From CAVOGJ01 sp963700865 (GTDB lineage: Bacteria > Planctomycetota > Planctomycetia > Pirellulales > Pirellulaceae): a DNA stretch of 64,000 bases. The notes under the pieces are model-generated. The model made no database searches. It saw only the letters and a program-made list of their open reading frames with translations, and was not told the DNA's origin. This document shows positions 1-9,906 of the stretch, piece by piece (positions within the stretch are counted from its first letter, which is position 1; every line of letters begins with the position of its first letter). Where the stretch lies: positions 496,001-560,000 of the forward strand of contig CAVOZC010000022.1 of the NCBI GenBank assembly GCA_963700865.1. Reading direction: 5' to 3'. A program made the position numbers and the translations under genes.

Positions 1-1
1 C

Positions 2-595
2 GGCTACGACGCCGGATTCGAGCCGGGCTACCGCGACATCATTGACGGCGTTCCGGGCCCCGATGGCATCCCCAGCTACAACGCGGACCAAAATAAAAAA
101 ATCGTCGTCACCTACTCGTCGATCAACGGCAACGGCTGGGGCGGCTACGGCGAGATCGTGATGGGCACCAAAGGCACGCTCGTACTGGAAAAAGAACAAG
201 AAGTGATGGTCTACAAGGATTCGGACAAGTGGAGCAAGGTGGGCGTCAAGGATGGGGATGACGGGGCGGTGCTCGACACGCAGGCCAGTGGCAGCGGAGG
301 CGCGGTCGCCAAGGCCGTCGAGGGAACGGGTCCCGTCAGCCGCGGGTATCAGGAAGAGATCGAACACTGGGCCTGGTGCATCCGGAACGCCGACCCGGAA
401 AATCGGCCACGCTGCCACCCCGAAGTGGCCATGGGGGACGCCGTAATTGCCCTCACCACGAAAGTCGCCCTCGACAACGCGGCGACCGGCAAGGGCGGCT
501 TTATCCGCTTTGAAGAATCCTGGTTCGAGATGGATGATGACGCGACACCGGATGGCAGTTCCGTGGCTGACGAACGCCAGCGATTGGACACGTAA
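2..595 (+). CDS. Gfo/Idh/MocA family oxidoreductase, C-terminal part
   Basis: The reading frame is open from base 2, so the gene starts before the window and only about the last 197 residues are present; the Rossmann NAD(P)-binding half is missing. The visible part resembles the C-terminal alpha/beta substrate domain of secreted planctomycete Gfo/Idh/MocA proteins: a stretch about seeing no loss of sequence identity (MGTKGTLVLEKE), then a conserved tail with EEIEHWAWCIRN and a closing helix in which the dataset of gene products usually ends. Family members oxidise or reduce sugar or inositol derivatives. The next gene, 119 bases downstream on the same strand, is a sugar-phosphate isomerase-like protein, a common partner for this family. 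The substrate cannot be read from the sequence. Family assignment is fairly safe, function is inferred. Confidence 0.75.
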   Translation, partial: GYDAGFEPGYRDIIDGVPGPDGIPSYNADQNKKIVVTYSSINGNGWGGYGEIVMGTKGTLVLEKEQEVMVYKDSDKWSKVGVKDGDDGAVLDTQASGSGGAVAKAVEGTGPVSRGYQEEIEHWAWCIRNADPENRPRCHPEVAMGDAVIALTTKVALDNAATGKGGFIRFEESWFEMDDDATPDGSSVADERQRLDT

Positions 596-714
596 CCGCA
601 GGTCCCGCTCGGCCGGTCATCCCGGGGGGCTGAAACGATGCGGCTCCGCGTGCCCGGAGGGCATTTCCCCGACGCTTCACGAACTGCGTATGTTTTTCTC
701 TAAAGGACGGAACC

Positions 715-2310
715 ATGGAACGATGGCCGATCGGTGTTTTCGCCAGCATTGACGCGGGTCTGGGAGTCCATCTGGATGTGGCCCGCGAATTGGACGTGCC
801 CACGATTCAATTGCATGCCCCGCAAGCCGCCAGTCGCACGGCCCCGCACGCGGAGAAATTCCTGCAGACACTGGCCGATTATGGACTGACGCTGACCGCC
901 GTTTTCGGTGGGTTCGACGGCGAAAGCTATGCCGACATTCCCACCACGCAGCGGACGGTCGGCATCGTACCGACCGTCACGCGCGACGCTCGTGTCGCCG
1001 AGATGAAGCAGATCAGCGATTTTGCCAGCCTGTTGGACTGCCGCGTCGTCGCCTTGCACCTGGGGTTCATCCCCCACCCGCGGGAAGCTGGGGAAGAGTA
1101 CGCGGCCATCGTCGCCGCCACGCGCACTCTTTGCGACCACGCCGCCGGAAACCGCCAGGACCTGCACTTGGAGACGGGACAGGAAACGGCCGACGATCTG
1201 CTGCAGTTCGTGGCCGACGTGCAGCGAGAGAATCTGTTCATTAATTTCGATCCCGCCAACATGATCCTGTACGGCACGGGTGAACCGATCGAAGCCCTAC
1301 GGCAACTGGGCCGCCTGGTGCACAGCGTGCATTGCAAAGACGCCACCTGGTCCGACAAACCCGGAACGACTTGGGGACGGGAAGTACCGCTGGGCGAAGG
1401 GGACGTCGGCATGGAAAACTATCTCCGCACGCTCCACGAGATTGGCTATACGGGGCCTCTCACGATTGAACGAGAGATACCCCAGGAACCCGCGCGACAA
1501 CAGGCCGAGATTGGCCACGCGGTGCAGCTGCTTACGGACTTGCGCCTCGCGCGTGGGATAGACTTCCAGCCCACCGTCGTTCGTTCCCCCAAGCCCACGT
1601 GGCTGGGGCTTCCAGCCACAGTCCCTCGTGCCTTGAAACCGCCACACGCCCAGGGCCTGGAAAATGGTCTCCGACTGGGGCAAGATGCCCCAGCCACCGT
1701 CGCGTGCCCCCAAGCCCACGTGGCTGGGGCTTCCAGCCACAGTCCTTCGTGCCTCAAAACCGCCACACGCCCAGGGCCTGGAGAATGGTCTCCGACTGGG
1801 GCAAGATGCCCCAGCCACCGTCGTTCGTTCCCCCAGCCCACGTGGCTGGGGCTTCCAGCCACAGTCCCTCGTGCCTTGAAACCGCCACACGCCCAGGGCC
1901 TGGAGAATGGTCTCCGACTGGGGCAAGATGCCCCAGCCACCGTCGTTCGTTCCCCAAGCCCACGTGGCTGGGGCTTCCAGCCACAGTCCCTCGTGCTTGA
2001 AACCGCCACACGCCCACTGGGGCATCCAGCACCGAGTCGACGTGGCTGGCGCTTCAAGCCACAGTCAGTCGTGCCGCAAAACCGTCACACGCCGAGGGCC
2101 TGGAGAATGCTCTGCGACTGGGGCAAGATGCCCCAGCCACCGTCGTCGTGCCCCCATGCCCACGTGGCTGGGGCTTCCAGCCGACAGTCCGACGAGCCAA
2201 AAACGCGCAAGCGCCCAGCGACTGGATCATGGCTCCGACTAGGGGCAAGACGCCCCAGCGAACGTCTCTGCACGTGGCTGGGGCTGTCCAGCCACATCCC
2301 TCGTGCCTGA
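715..2310 (+). CDS. Sugar phosphate isomerase/epimerase (xylose isomerase-like TIM barrel) with repeat-derived C-terminal extension
   Basis: The first ~285 residues form a complete AP-endonuclease-2-like TIM barrel. Likely divalent-metal ligands are seen in order in the motifs ALHLGF, LHLETGQ, NFDPANM, VHCKDA and LTIERE. The ATG at 715 follows an AAGGACGG ribosome-binding site, which fixes the start. Enzymes of this fold isomerise or epimerise sugars or keto acids, and the preceding oxidoreductase suggests sugar or inositol breakdown. From about base 1570 (residue ~286) the gene enters a tandem repeat array and stays open by chance to a TGA at 2308. The last ~245 residues are therefore repeats of the type PTWLGLPATV...RLGQDAPATV. 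The normal stop has probably been overwritten by repeat invasion. The enzymatic domain is confident; whether the tail is made or tolerated is unknown. Confidence 0.8.
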   Translation: MERWPIGVFASIDAGLGVHLDVARELDVPTIQLHAPQAASRTAPHAEKFLQTLADYGLTLTAVFGGFDGESYADIPTTQRTVGIVPTVTRDARVAEMKQISDFASLLDCRVVALHLGFIPHPREAGEEYAAIVAATRTLCDHAAGNRQDLHLETGQETADDLLQFVADVQRENLFINFDPANMILYGTGEPIEALRQLGRLVHSVHCKDATWSDKPGTTWGREVPLGEGDVGMENYLRTLHEIGYTGPLTIEREIPQEPARQQAEIGHAVQLLTDLRLARGIDFQPTVVRSPKPTWLGLPATVPRALKPPHAQGLENGLRLGQDAPATVACPQAHVAGASSHSPSCLKTATRPGPGEWSPTGARCPSHRRSFPQPTWLGLPATVPRALKPPHAQGLENGLRLGQDAPATVVRSPSPRGWGFQPQSLVLETATRPLGHPAPSRRGWRFKPQSVVPQNRHTPRAWRMLCDWGKMPQPPSSCPHAHVAGASSRQSDEPKTRKRPATGSWLRLGARRPSERLCTWLGLSSHIPRA

Positions 2311-2633
2311 AAACGCGCCACACGCCAGGGCCTGGAGAATGCTCTCTCGACTGGGGCAAGATGCCCCAGCCACCGTCGTCGTGCCCCCAATGCCCACGTG
2401 GCTGGGGCTTCCAGCCACAGTCCTTCGTGCCTCAAAACCGCCACACGCCCAGGGACTGGAGAATGGTCTCCGACTGGGGCAAGATGCCCCAGCCACCGTC
2501 GCGTTCCCCCAAGCCCACGTGGCTGGGGCTTCCAGCCACAGTCCTTCGTGCCTCAAAACTGCCACACGCCCAGGGGCTGGAGAATGGTCTCCGACTGGGG
2601 CAAGATGCCCCAGCCACCGTCGTTCGTGCCCCC
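1571..2633. repeat. Tandem array of ~122-bp units, each with two perfect inverted repeats
   Basis: About nine units are arranged head to tail with a period of 121-123 bases. Each unit holds two hairpins. Hairpin A is TGGCTGG-GGCTT-CCAGCCA, preceded by CCCACG. Hairpin B is CTGGGGC-AAGAT-GCCCCAG. Exact copies of hairpin B begin at 1675, 1796, 1918, 2118, 2351, 2474 and 2595; a diverged copy lies near 2239. Between them is a conserved segment with CCGCCACACGCCCAGGG. Units in the middle (2000-2340) are more diverged than those at either end. There are no unique spacers, so this is not a CRISPR array. The left edge lies in the end of the isomerase gene and the right edge at the stop of the small membrane protein gene. 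I see no transposase. Confidence 0.9.
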
Positions 2634-2954
2634 TCAAGGCTCAGGCTCGTCCACCCGCGAGCGAGCCCGATGGCGCACAACCTGGACCGCCAACACCACC
2701 GGGATCACGACTGCCGCGAGCCTCGGTCGCCAAGCGACCAGCACCACCGTGGTGATCATGCCCGCCCACAGCCAGGCCGGTGCCTGTTTCAGGTCGGGGT
2801 AGGCGAGCCACAGTAGGGCCAGCATGACGCCGACGCGCACGCAGGCCGCCACCAGCGGCCGCCAAGCATACCCGCTGGGCTGGATCACGAGATGAATACC
2901 GGCCACGGCGAGCAAAGCAAGGGCATACAGGCCGATGGCGGACCGCCGATCCAT
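2634..2954 (-). CDS. Small integral membrane protein of unknown function
   Basis: A 106-residue protein with three or four hydrophobic helices: one near residues 8-24, then a pair around 30-52, and one near 60-90, ending in a basic tail. I recognise no family. The start lies 25 bases after the stop of the rhomboid gene on the same strand, so it is probably the last gene of the pseudo-HtrA/rhomboid operon. Its stop codon sits exactly where the tandem repeat array ends (TGA formed by bases 2634-2636), so the last few residues may have been changed by the repeat. Confidence 0.6.
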   Translation of the reverse strand: MDRRSAIGLYALALLAVAGIHLVIQPSGYAWRPLVAACVRVGVMLALLWLAYPDLKQAPAWLWAGMITTVVLVAWRPRLAAVVIPVVLAVQVVRHRARSRVDEPEP

Positions 2955-2979
2955 GACAAACTTCCCTGTCTCAGGCCGG

Positions 2980-3600
2980 CTACTCGATGTTTGCCTGTGG
3001 CTGCGATTTGACTTGAGGGGCGAGTTCCGGTCGAGTCACGAGGAAGGCGAGCGCAAAGCCAGTGAGGGCTCCATAAAAGTGGGCCAACTCGGACGTGCGA
3101 CTGCTGATCGGCAACAGGCCGGTCAAAAACATGCCGCCGTACATGACGCCGACGACGATCGAAATCAACATGGGGACCGGCCGTCGCTCAAAAATACCCG
3201 CCGGCACGAGAAAGCCAATCAGGCCGAAGATCAGCATGCTTGCGCCGACATAGCCCGGGGCGGCCAAGCCGGCCACCCAAAGCAAGAGACCGCTCCCCAG
3301 AATGATCGCGAAGACTAATTTCCAGGTATGGGCTCGAGAACCCGCCAGCAGGGCTAACAAGACGATGAGCGGAAACGTATTGCCGAGCAGGTGCTCCAGA
3401 TCCGCATGAAGAAATGGCATGGCGATGATACCAGGCAGTCCGATCAGTTGTCGGGGTAGGAGCGCCAGCCAGCCGAGATCGACAAACATTCCGAGGAAGA
3501 AGACAAGCCACATGGCACCCACCAGGAGGCTGATTCCCAGCAGGTCTTTGCGAATCGACTGGAAGGCTTGGGCTCCCAGGCTCTTGGCGATTTCTTTCAT
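2980..3600 (-). CDS. Rhomboid family intramembrane serine protease
   Basis: A 206-residue polytopic membrane protein of the usual size for a six-helix rhomboid core. The HxxxN element is HLLGNT (His70 to Asn74 region). The nucleophile is Ser121 in the sequence YVGASM, and the partner is His174 in LAHFYGALTG. The glycine that usually follows the catalytic serine (GxSG) is Met122, a departure to note, but the Ser-His dyad is kept, so activity is likely. Rhomboids cut transmembrane segments of client proteins inside the membrane. The gene begins 12 bases after the stop of the pseudo-HtrA gene on the same strand and precedes a small membrane protein, which suggests one transcript and a shared envelope role. 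The substrate is unknown. Confidence 0.85.
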   Translation of the reverse strand: MKEIAKSLGAQAFQSIRKDLLGISLLVGAMWLVFFLGMFVDLGWLALLPRQLIGLPGIIAMPFLHADLEHLLGNTFPLIVLLALLAGSRAHTWKLVFAIILGSGLLLWVAGLAAPGYVGASMLIFGLIGFLVPAGIFERRPVPMLISIVVGVMYGGMFLTGLLPISSRTSELAHFYGALTGFALAFLVTRPELAPQVKSQPQANIE

Positions 3601-3612
3601 GGCGGCGAATTG

Positions 3613-5622
3613 CTAAAAGCGGTCCAACGTGTCGATCCAGGATACCAGCTCTCGTAATTCGGTGGCAGCGAGGTAACCGTCCTGCTGCATGGCGAGCACG
3701 GTCACGGGAAGGCGAAACTTCTTGAGTCGTTTGATATCTCGATCGATGCGACTCGCTAACCGTGATTGGTCTGACCGGGCCACGAACAGGAACAAGCGAT
3801 CGACCGGATCATTGCCGCGGAGCTGCACCCGGACAGGAATGCTGCCATCGACGGCGGCGATACCCCGCAGCACCTCGCGATGATCAAAACCAAATCGCCA
3901 GGCAAGCGCGGCTCCCGCCTGATAACCATGCATCACGACTCGGTTCGGATCAATGTGGTAGGCCTTGTGCATATAGTCCATCGTTTTGCGGATAAAGTCC
4001 ATCTCGGTCCGTTGCCACTGCGCCGGGTCGTCGGACTGGGGAGCCAGTATGATCAGGTCATGCTCGGCGGCGAGTTCCCGCCAGCGATCGACCAGTTGAT
4101 CCTGGTCGATCGGCCCGGGTGGACCTAACCAGACCACCAGCCCATGGGGCACGCTGGCCTGATAATCGCCAGGCACCAACGCCACGCATTGGTTCGACTC
4201 CTCGGGAATACGCACCGGCACCAATTCCATTTCCGCCGCCGTCTGTGGCTCGGCGGCGGCATCACCCTTCGTTTCGTCAGCTTCGGCAGTCGGGGAGATG
4301 ATCGCCGGTGGCAATCCGGAGGGTATGGCCTCGGTTGTTTCGGCCAGCGTGACTTCGAGCTGCAGTGAGGACGACTGCCGTTTCAGTCCGATGATGACGG
4401 GCGTCTTCATATCGGCGGTCGCCACGGCGGACCGCCAAGCCGACGGGCCCACCAAGGCTTCGCCCGCGAGCGTCTGCAATTCGTCCCCCTGCTGCAGTCC
4501 GGCCCGGGCTGCGGGACTCTCGGGAAACACGAACCGTACGATCGTCTTCTCAGGCTGCCCAATAGCGATACGCCGCGGCAGGACCCCCAAGGAGGGCAAA
4601 GCGAACGGCTCGACGGTCGCCGCCAGCGTCACCGGCAGTTCCAAACGGTCCGTGCCGCGAATGGCAGCCACCGACACCACCTGGCCGGCATAAAGCGGGC
4701 CGAGTGCCGTTTTGAGCTGGACCTGGGTGGCCACGGGAATACCGTTGACGGCGACGATCGTATCTCCCTTTATCAGTCCGGCCTTGGCGGCTGGCGTCCC
4801 GGTCGGAGCCGTCGCGATCTGAGCCGGTTCGACCATTTCGTTACCGGCGATCATGGTGATTCCGAGCAAGCCCCGATGCAGGTCCTCGCCCGCCTTCAAT
4901 CGATCGAGTACCGAAAACAGGTCTGCGAGTGGTACGGCGAAAGCGATCCCCGAGTCATACCACTCGGCTCCGGCGACTTCACTGGTGTCTTGAGGCGACA
5001 TGGGCACCAGCAACCCCATGACGCGACCGCGGATATCCACCAGGGGACCGCCGTAATTCACTGGCGACACCTTACAATCGGTCTGGATCGCCTTGCCCCA
5101 GATACGTTGTTTGGCACTGACAATGCCGACCGACAGATTGGGCCCCGCATCGCTGAGCGTGCGTCCTACCGCCACGGCCGACTGGCCGATCTGGATCTCC
5201 TTGACTGCGACTGGCTCCGGCACCGGCAGCGGCTCATCCGCATCCACTTTGAGCAATACAATCATGCGGCTGAGATCACGTGCGATCATTTCCGCGGCGA
5301 CGCGTTTGCCGCTGGGAAGAGTCACCAGAATCGAAGCCGGTTTTTGGATAAAGTTGAAGGCGCTCGAAGCAATAAAACCGGCTTCGTTCACGATCAGCCC
5401 CGTGGTCGGACCGGTCCCCACCAGGACGCCGTCCACCTTCTCAAGTCCGCCCACGGTTTCGATGCGCACGACGCTGGGTGCCACGCGTTCCACCGCTGCT
5501 TTGGTGGCCGCCTGTTCCAAGGCGCCCAGATCGGTTTCCTCCGCCGGTGCCCAACCGGTCGTGAGCCCCATGGCAAGCAGCAGCCACCACGAGCGCGAAT
5601 AATGAACTGACCGAACTTGCAT
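3613..5622 (-). CDS. Secreted HtrA-like pseudoprotease with two PDZ domains fused to an alpha/beta-hydrolase-like domain; both active sites lost
   Basis: A 669-residue exported protein with a signal peptide at residues 1-27. Residues ~35-240 have the S1C (HtrA/DegP) protease fold, ~250-330 and ~340-430 are PDZ domains, ~430-475 is an acidic linker, and ~490-669 resembles an esterase of the alpha/beta-hydrolase type. The catalytic residues are gone. The His position in GFIASSAFN is Phe89, the Asp position in DLSRMIV is Met120, and the Ser of NSGGPL is Tyr190 (VNYGGPL). In the hydrolase part the nucleophile elbow GxSxG reads GYQAG with Gln568, and the usual last His is Tyr650. The folds are otherwise well kept and the frame is intact, so this looks like a selected binding protein, not a decayed gene. 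First gene of an operon with the rhomboid protease. Confidence 0.85.
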   Translation of the reverse strand: MQVRSVHYSRSWWLLLAMGLTTGWAPAEETDLGALEQAATKAAVERVAPSVVRIETVGGLEKVDGVLVGTGPTTGLIVNEAGFIASSAFNFIQKPASILVTLPSGKRVAAEMIARDLSRMIVLLKVDADEPLPVPEPVAVKEIQIGQSAVAVGRTLSDAGPNLSVGIVSAKQRIWGKAIQTDCKVSPVNYGGPLVDIRGRVMGLLVPMSPQDTSEVAGAEWYDSGIAFAVPLADLFSVLDRLKAGEDLHRGLLGITMIAGNEMVEPAQIATAPTGTPAAKAGLIKGDTIVAVNGIPVATQVQLKTALGPLYAGQVVSVAAIRGTDRLELPVTLAATVEPFALPSLGVLPRRIAIGQPEKTIVRFVFPESPAARAGLQQGDELQTLAGEALVGPSAWRSAVATADMKTPVIIGLKRQSSSLQLEVTLAETTEAIPSGLPPAIISPTAEADETKGDAAAEPQTAAEMELVPVRIPEESNQCVALVPGDYQASVPHGLVVWLGPPGPIDQDQLVDRWRELAAEHDLIILAPQSDDPAQWQRTEMDFIRKTMDYMHKAYHIDPNRVVMHGYQAGAALAWRFGFDHREVLRGIAAVDGSIPVRVQLRGNDPVDRLFLFVARSDQSRLASRIDRDIKRLKKFRLPVTVLAMQQDGYLAATELRELVSWIDTLDRF

Positions 5623-5834
5623 GCGAAAAGCTCCCGATGCGGCAAGCGATGGAGTGACGACGGATCAAGTCACGGCTTCCCGCGAAGGACGATTGGGGGG
5701 ATGCTCCGACGAGGGCCGGCCGCTCATGTTTGCTGGAATTGTACCGCAACCCGGGCTGTGCGGCGAATGCAGCGGGGAGTCCGACGTTCGCCGCCGCGGA
5801 TCGCGACTTGCTGCAGCAGCAACCTACGGCAGCG

Positions 5835-5863
5835 TTGACCCGTGGTCGGGGCAGGGTTATAAT
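5835..5863 (+). promoter_or_regulatory. Sigma-70-type promoter upstream of dnaG
   Basis: TTGACC at 5835-5840, a 17-base spacer and a perfect TATAAT at 5858-5863. Transcription would start near 5870, giving a leader of about 150-210 bases before dnaG. It is the best match to a housekeeping promoter that I found and is well placed to drive dnaG and rpoD. Confidence 0.75.
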
Positions 5864-6020
5864 CTCGCTTCTTGGTTGAAGCCAGGGAGTGCATAGGGGG
5901 CTAGGGAAAGCAAACTGTCGATGACACCCACATCGGCGACTCGAACCAGCTGCGGCTGGGATTCGGCAAGTAGCGACGGCAACGATTGACGAACATGTGT
6001 CTCGGCTGACGGGACGCTGA

Positions 6021-7913
6021 TTGATCGGAAACCATGTCGCAGTAGGCTTTCTTGAAAACAGCCTTCTCGGTCAGGACTTGCCGTTGTCTTCATCGTCAAA
6101 CTACGATCTGAAAGAGCAAGTACGTGCCGCGATCGACATCGTCGATCTGGTTGGATCGTACCTTGATTTGCGACGCGAGGGCCGCAACTATACGGCTCTC
6201 TGTCCGTGGCACCCGGATTCACGGCCCAGTCTGAAGGTCAACCCGGATCGACAGAGCTGGAAGTGTTGGGTCTGCGACGACGGCGGCGACATCTTTAACT
6301 TTGTCCAAAAGAAAGAAGGCGTTGGTTTCGTCGAGGCGCTGGAACTGCTGGCCGAGAGGGCCGGTATTCCGTTCCAGCAGGGCCCACAAGCCGCGGAGGG
6401 GACGGCGGCGCACAAACCGACACTCTTCCGAGTCATCGCCTGGGCGGAGCAGCAGTTTCATCGCTGCCTGCAACACGACCCGGCCGCCCAGGTCGCCCGC
6501 GACTATTTGCGCGACCGGGGCATCAACGAAGAAAGTGTGCGACAGTTTCATCTCGGTTATGCACCCGCGGCTTGGGACTGGCTGATTCGCCAAGCCGAAC
6601 AGACGCCCTTCAGCGTGGCGGTGCTTGAAGCAGCCGGACTGGTCACCACCAGCCAACAGCGCGATCGACGCTACGATCGATTTCGGGATCGGCTGCTGTT
6701 CTCGATCCGCGACGCGCAGAATCGGCCCATCGCCTTTGGCGGTCGCGTGTTGCCCGGATCGACCGAGGCCGCCAAGTACATCAATTCGCCCGAAACGCGT
6801 TTGTTTTCCAAGAGCGACCACCTGTATGGCATCGAATTGGCGAGGGAAGCCATTGTCAGGGATCGGCACGCCGTCATTGTCGAGGGTTACACGGACGTGA
6901 TCATGGCCCATCAGTGGGATGTGCGTAACGTGGTGGCCGTTTTGGGAACCGCCCTGGGGCCACGGCATATCCGCCTCCTCCGCCGTTTCGCCGATCGGGT
7001 GACGCTTGTGCTCGACGGAGACGAGGCCGGCCAGAAACGCACCAACGAAGTGCTCGAACTGTTTGTGGCCAGTCCGCTCGACCTCCGCATCGTGACGCTC
7101 CCCGACGGCAGCGACCCTTGCGATTTCGTCGCGGAACGCGGGGCCGATGCGTTCCGTGACCTGATCGATCAAGCGGCGGATGCATTGACCTACAAAATCA
7201 ACCTGGCAGTGACCCAAGCCGGGACCATGGATAGTCTGCACCGATCCAACCAGGCACTGGAGGAGATCCTGCAGACGCTGGCCGGGGCGGCTGCCAATCA
7301 GAAAGATGCCTCCAACCCCTGGCAGTTGCGGATGCAGCAGGTGATCGGTCGACTGGCCCGCGAGTTTCGCGTGGACGAAACGGCGCTGCGGGAACGCCTG
7401 CGACAACTGACACGCAATAAACAGCCCCTCACGGAGCAAGTCGAACTCGCACCGGCACGGACCGAACTGGCCCCATTCGACTTGTGGGATCGCGAGCTAT
7501 TTCGCATCATGTTCCGTCACCCGGAATTTGTACCGATCCTGCTGGAAAAGATCGACGAATCACTACTGGCGACCGAGCCGGCCAAACAAATCTGGCGGAT
7601 TTACAACGAAGTATGCCAGGCTGACCAGGAGCCAGATTTTTGTCGCATCTTGACGGCGATTGAAGATTCAACGTTGAAGAGCAAAGTGGTTGAGATTGAC
7701 GAAGCGCGGATATCATCCCCAGCCGAGCCCCAGGATTGCCTGGAGCAACTCATTGAAGCATATCACGCGCGGGAAGCCAAAGGAGTCTGTCGTGACAAGG
7801 TCGCCGAATTGGAAAGTTCGGTCATGACCGAGGACGAACAAATTGACGCCTTGGCGGAAGTGCTCAACCGACAAAGGAAGCGGCACGGTATTTCGGCGCC
7901 CACGGAAGGGTAG
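6021..7913 (+). CDS. dnaG: DNA primase DnaG
   Basis: Makes RNA primers for DNA replication. Numbered from the TTG at 6021, the N-terminal CHC2 zinc finger has Cys61, His64, Cys82 and Cys85 (ALCPWH and KCWVC). The catalytic core follows (INSPETRLFSKSDHLYG), then the Toprim domain with VEGYTD and the metal-binding LDGDEAG near residues 285-340, and a C-terminal helicase-interacting region. At 630 residues it is of normal length. No ATG start is available: TTG at 6021 gives the longest form, but TTG at 6078 or 6084 starts closer to the conserved core and has a CAGGA upstream, so the first ~20 residues are uncertain. It is followed by rpoD 102 bases downstream, the classic dnaG-rpoD pairing of the macromolecular synthesis operon, here without rpsU. 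Confidence 0.95.
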   Translation: MIGNHVAVGFLENSLLGQDLPLSSSSNYDLKEQVRAAIDIVDLVGSYLDLRREGRNYTALCPWHPDSRPSLKVNPDRQSWKCWVCDDGGDIFNFVQKKEGVGFVEALELLAERAGIPFQQGPQAAEGTAAHKPTLFRVIAWAEQQFHRCLQHDPAAQVARDYLRDRGINEESVRQFHLGYAPAAWDWLIRQAEQTPFSVAVLEAAGLVTTSQQRDRRYDRFRDRLLFSIRDAQNRPIAFGGRVLPGSTEAAKYINSPETRLFSKSDHLYGIELAREAIVRDRHAVIVEGYTDVIMAHQWDVRNVVAVLGTALGPRHIRLLRRFADRVTLVLDGDEAGQKRTNEVLELFVASPLDLRIVTLPDGSDPCDFVAERGADAFRDLIDQAADALTYKINLAVTQAGTMDSLHRSNQALEEILQTLAGAAANQKDASNPWQLRMQQVIGRLAREFRVDETALRERLRQLTRNKQPLTEQVELAPARTELAPFDLWDRELFRIMFRHPEFVPILLEKIDESLLATEPAKQIWRIYNEVCQADQEPDFCRILTAIEDSTLKSKVVEIDEARISSPAEPQDCLEQLIEAYHAREAKGVCRDKVAELESSVMTEDEQIDALAEVLNRQRKRHGISAPTEG

Positions 7914-7987
7914 CCCGCTGTGCCGAAATCGGTGCATCGTCATCCCGCAACAGGGGGGCTGGCGAGTCACCGAGCAGGTATGTCCTA

Positions 7988-8007
7988 GTAGCGCAGGGTA
8001 GCGCAGG
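7988..8007 (+). repeat. 10-bp direct duplication in the rpoD leader
   Basis: GTAGCGCAGG occurs twice back to back just before the rpoD ribosome-binding site. The second copy supplies the first part of the AGGAGG at 8005-8010. Confidence 0.7.
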
Positions 8008-8015
8008 AGGATATC

Positions 8016-9644
<1,629 letters not shown>

Positions 9645-9716
9645 GTGGCGCTCGCGGCGACCGTTCACCGCGATGGCTTGTCGCAGGCGACCGTCGCCGA
9701 GAATCTCGGACTCCCA

Positions 9717-9747
9717 CGCCGCCCACCATTCTGGTGGGCGGCGTCTT
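9717..9747 (+). terminator. Rho-independent-like terminator after rpoD
   Basis: A perfect 11-bp stem (CGCCGCCCACC at 9717-9727 paired with 9733-9743) with a 5-base ATTCT loop, then a short T-containing tail TCTTG. It sits 73 bases after the rpoD stop. The T run is short, so termination strength is uncertain. Confidence 0.65.
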
Positions 9748-9906
9748 GCGCGGTCCGACGGGGCTGCGATGAAACCTCGGACGCCTGCCTACCTTCTCGA
9801 ACCAATTACGATAGAATGTACGAAGTGGGCGAGTCGGGAGATACGCGGAGCCACCGCCCGCAGCCATTGCGTTCGCGCTATCGTCAGAGAAGTGATCAGG
9901 AAGACA

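Noticed and set aside
1571..2633. CRISPR array
   Set aside because: The repeats are directly adjacent with a 122-base period and have no unique spacers; no cas genes are present.
1297..2680. Several long minus-strand open frames across the repeat array
   Set aside because: They are antisense readings of the repeat (for example WLEAPATWA-type text repeated) and of the isomerase gene, with no start signals.
4876..5610. A 244-codon plus-strand open frame
   Set aside because: It is antisense to the intact pseudo-HtrA gene, which has clear domains and a signal peptide.
6219..7439. A 406-codon minus-strand open frame
   Set aside because: It is antisense to dnaG, whose zinc finger and Toprim motifs are certain.
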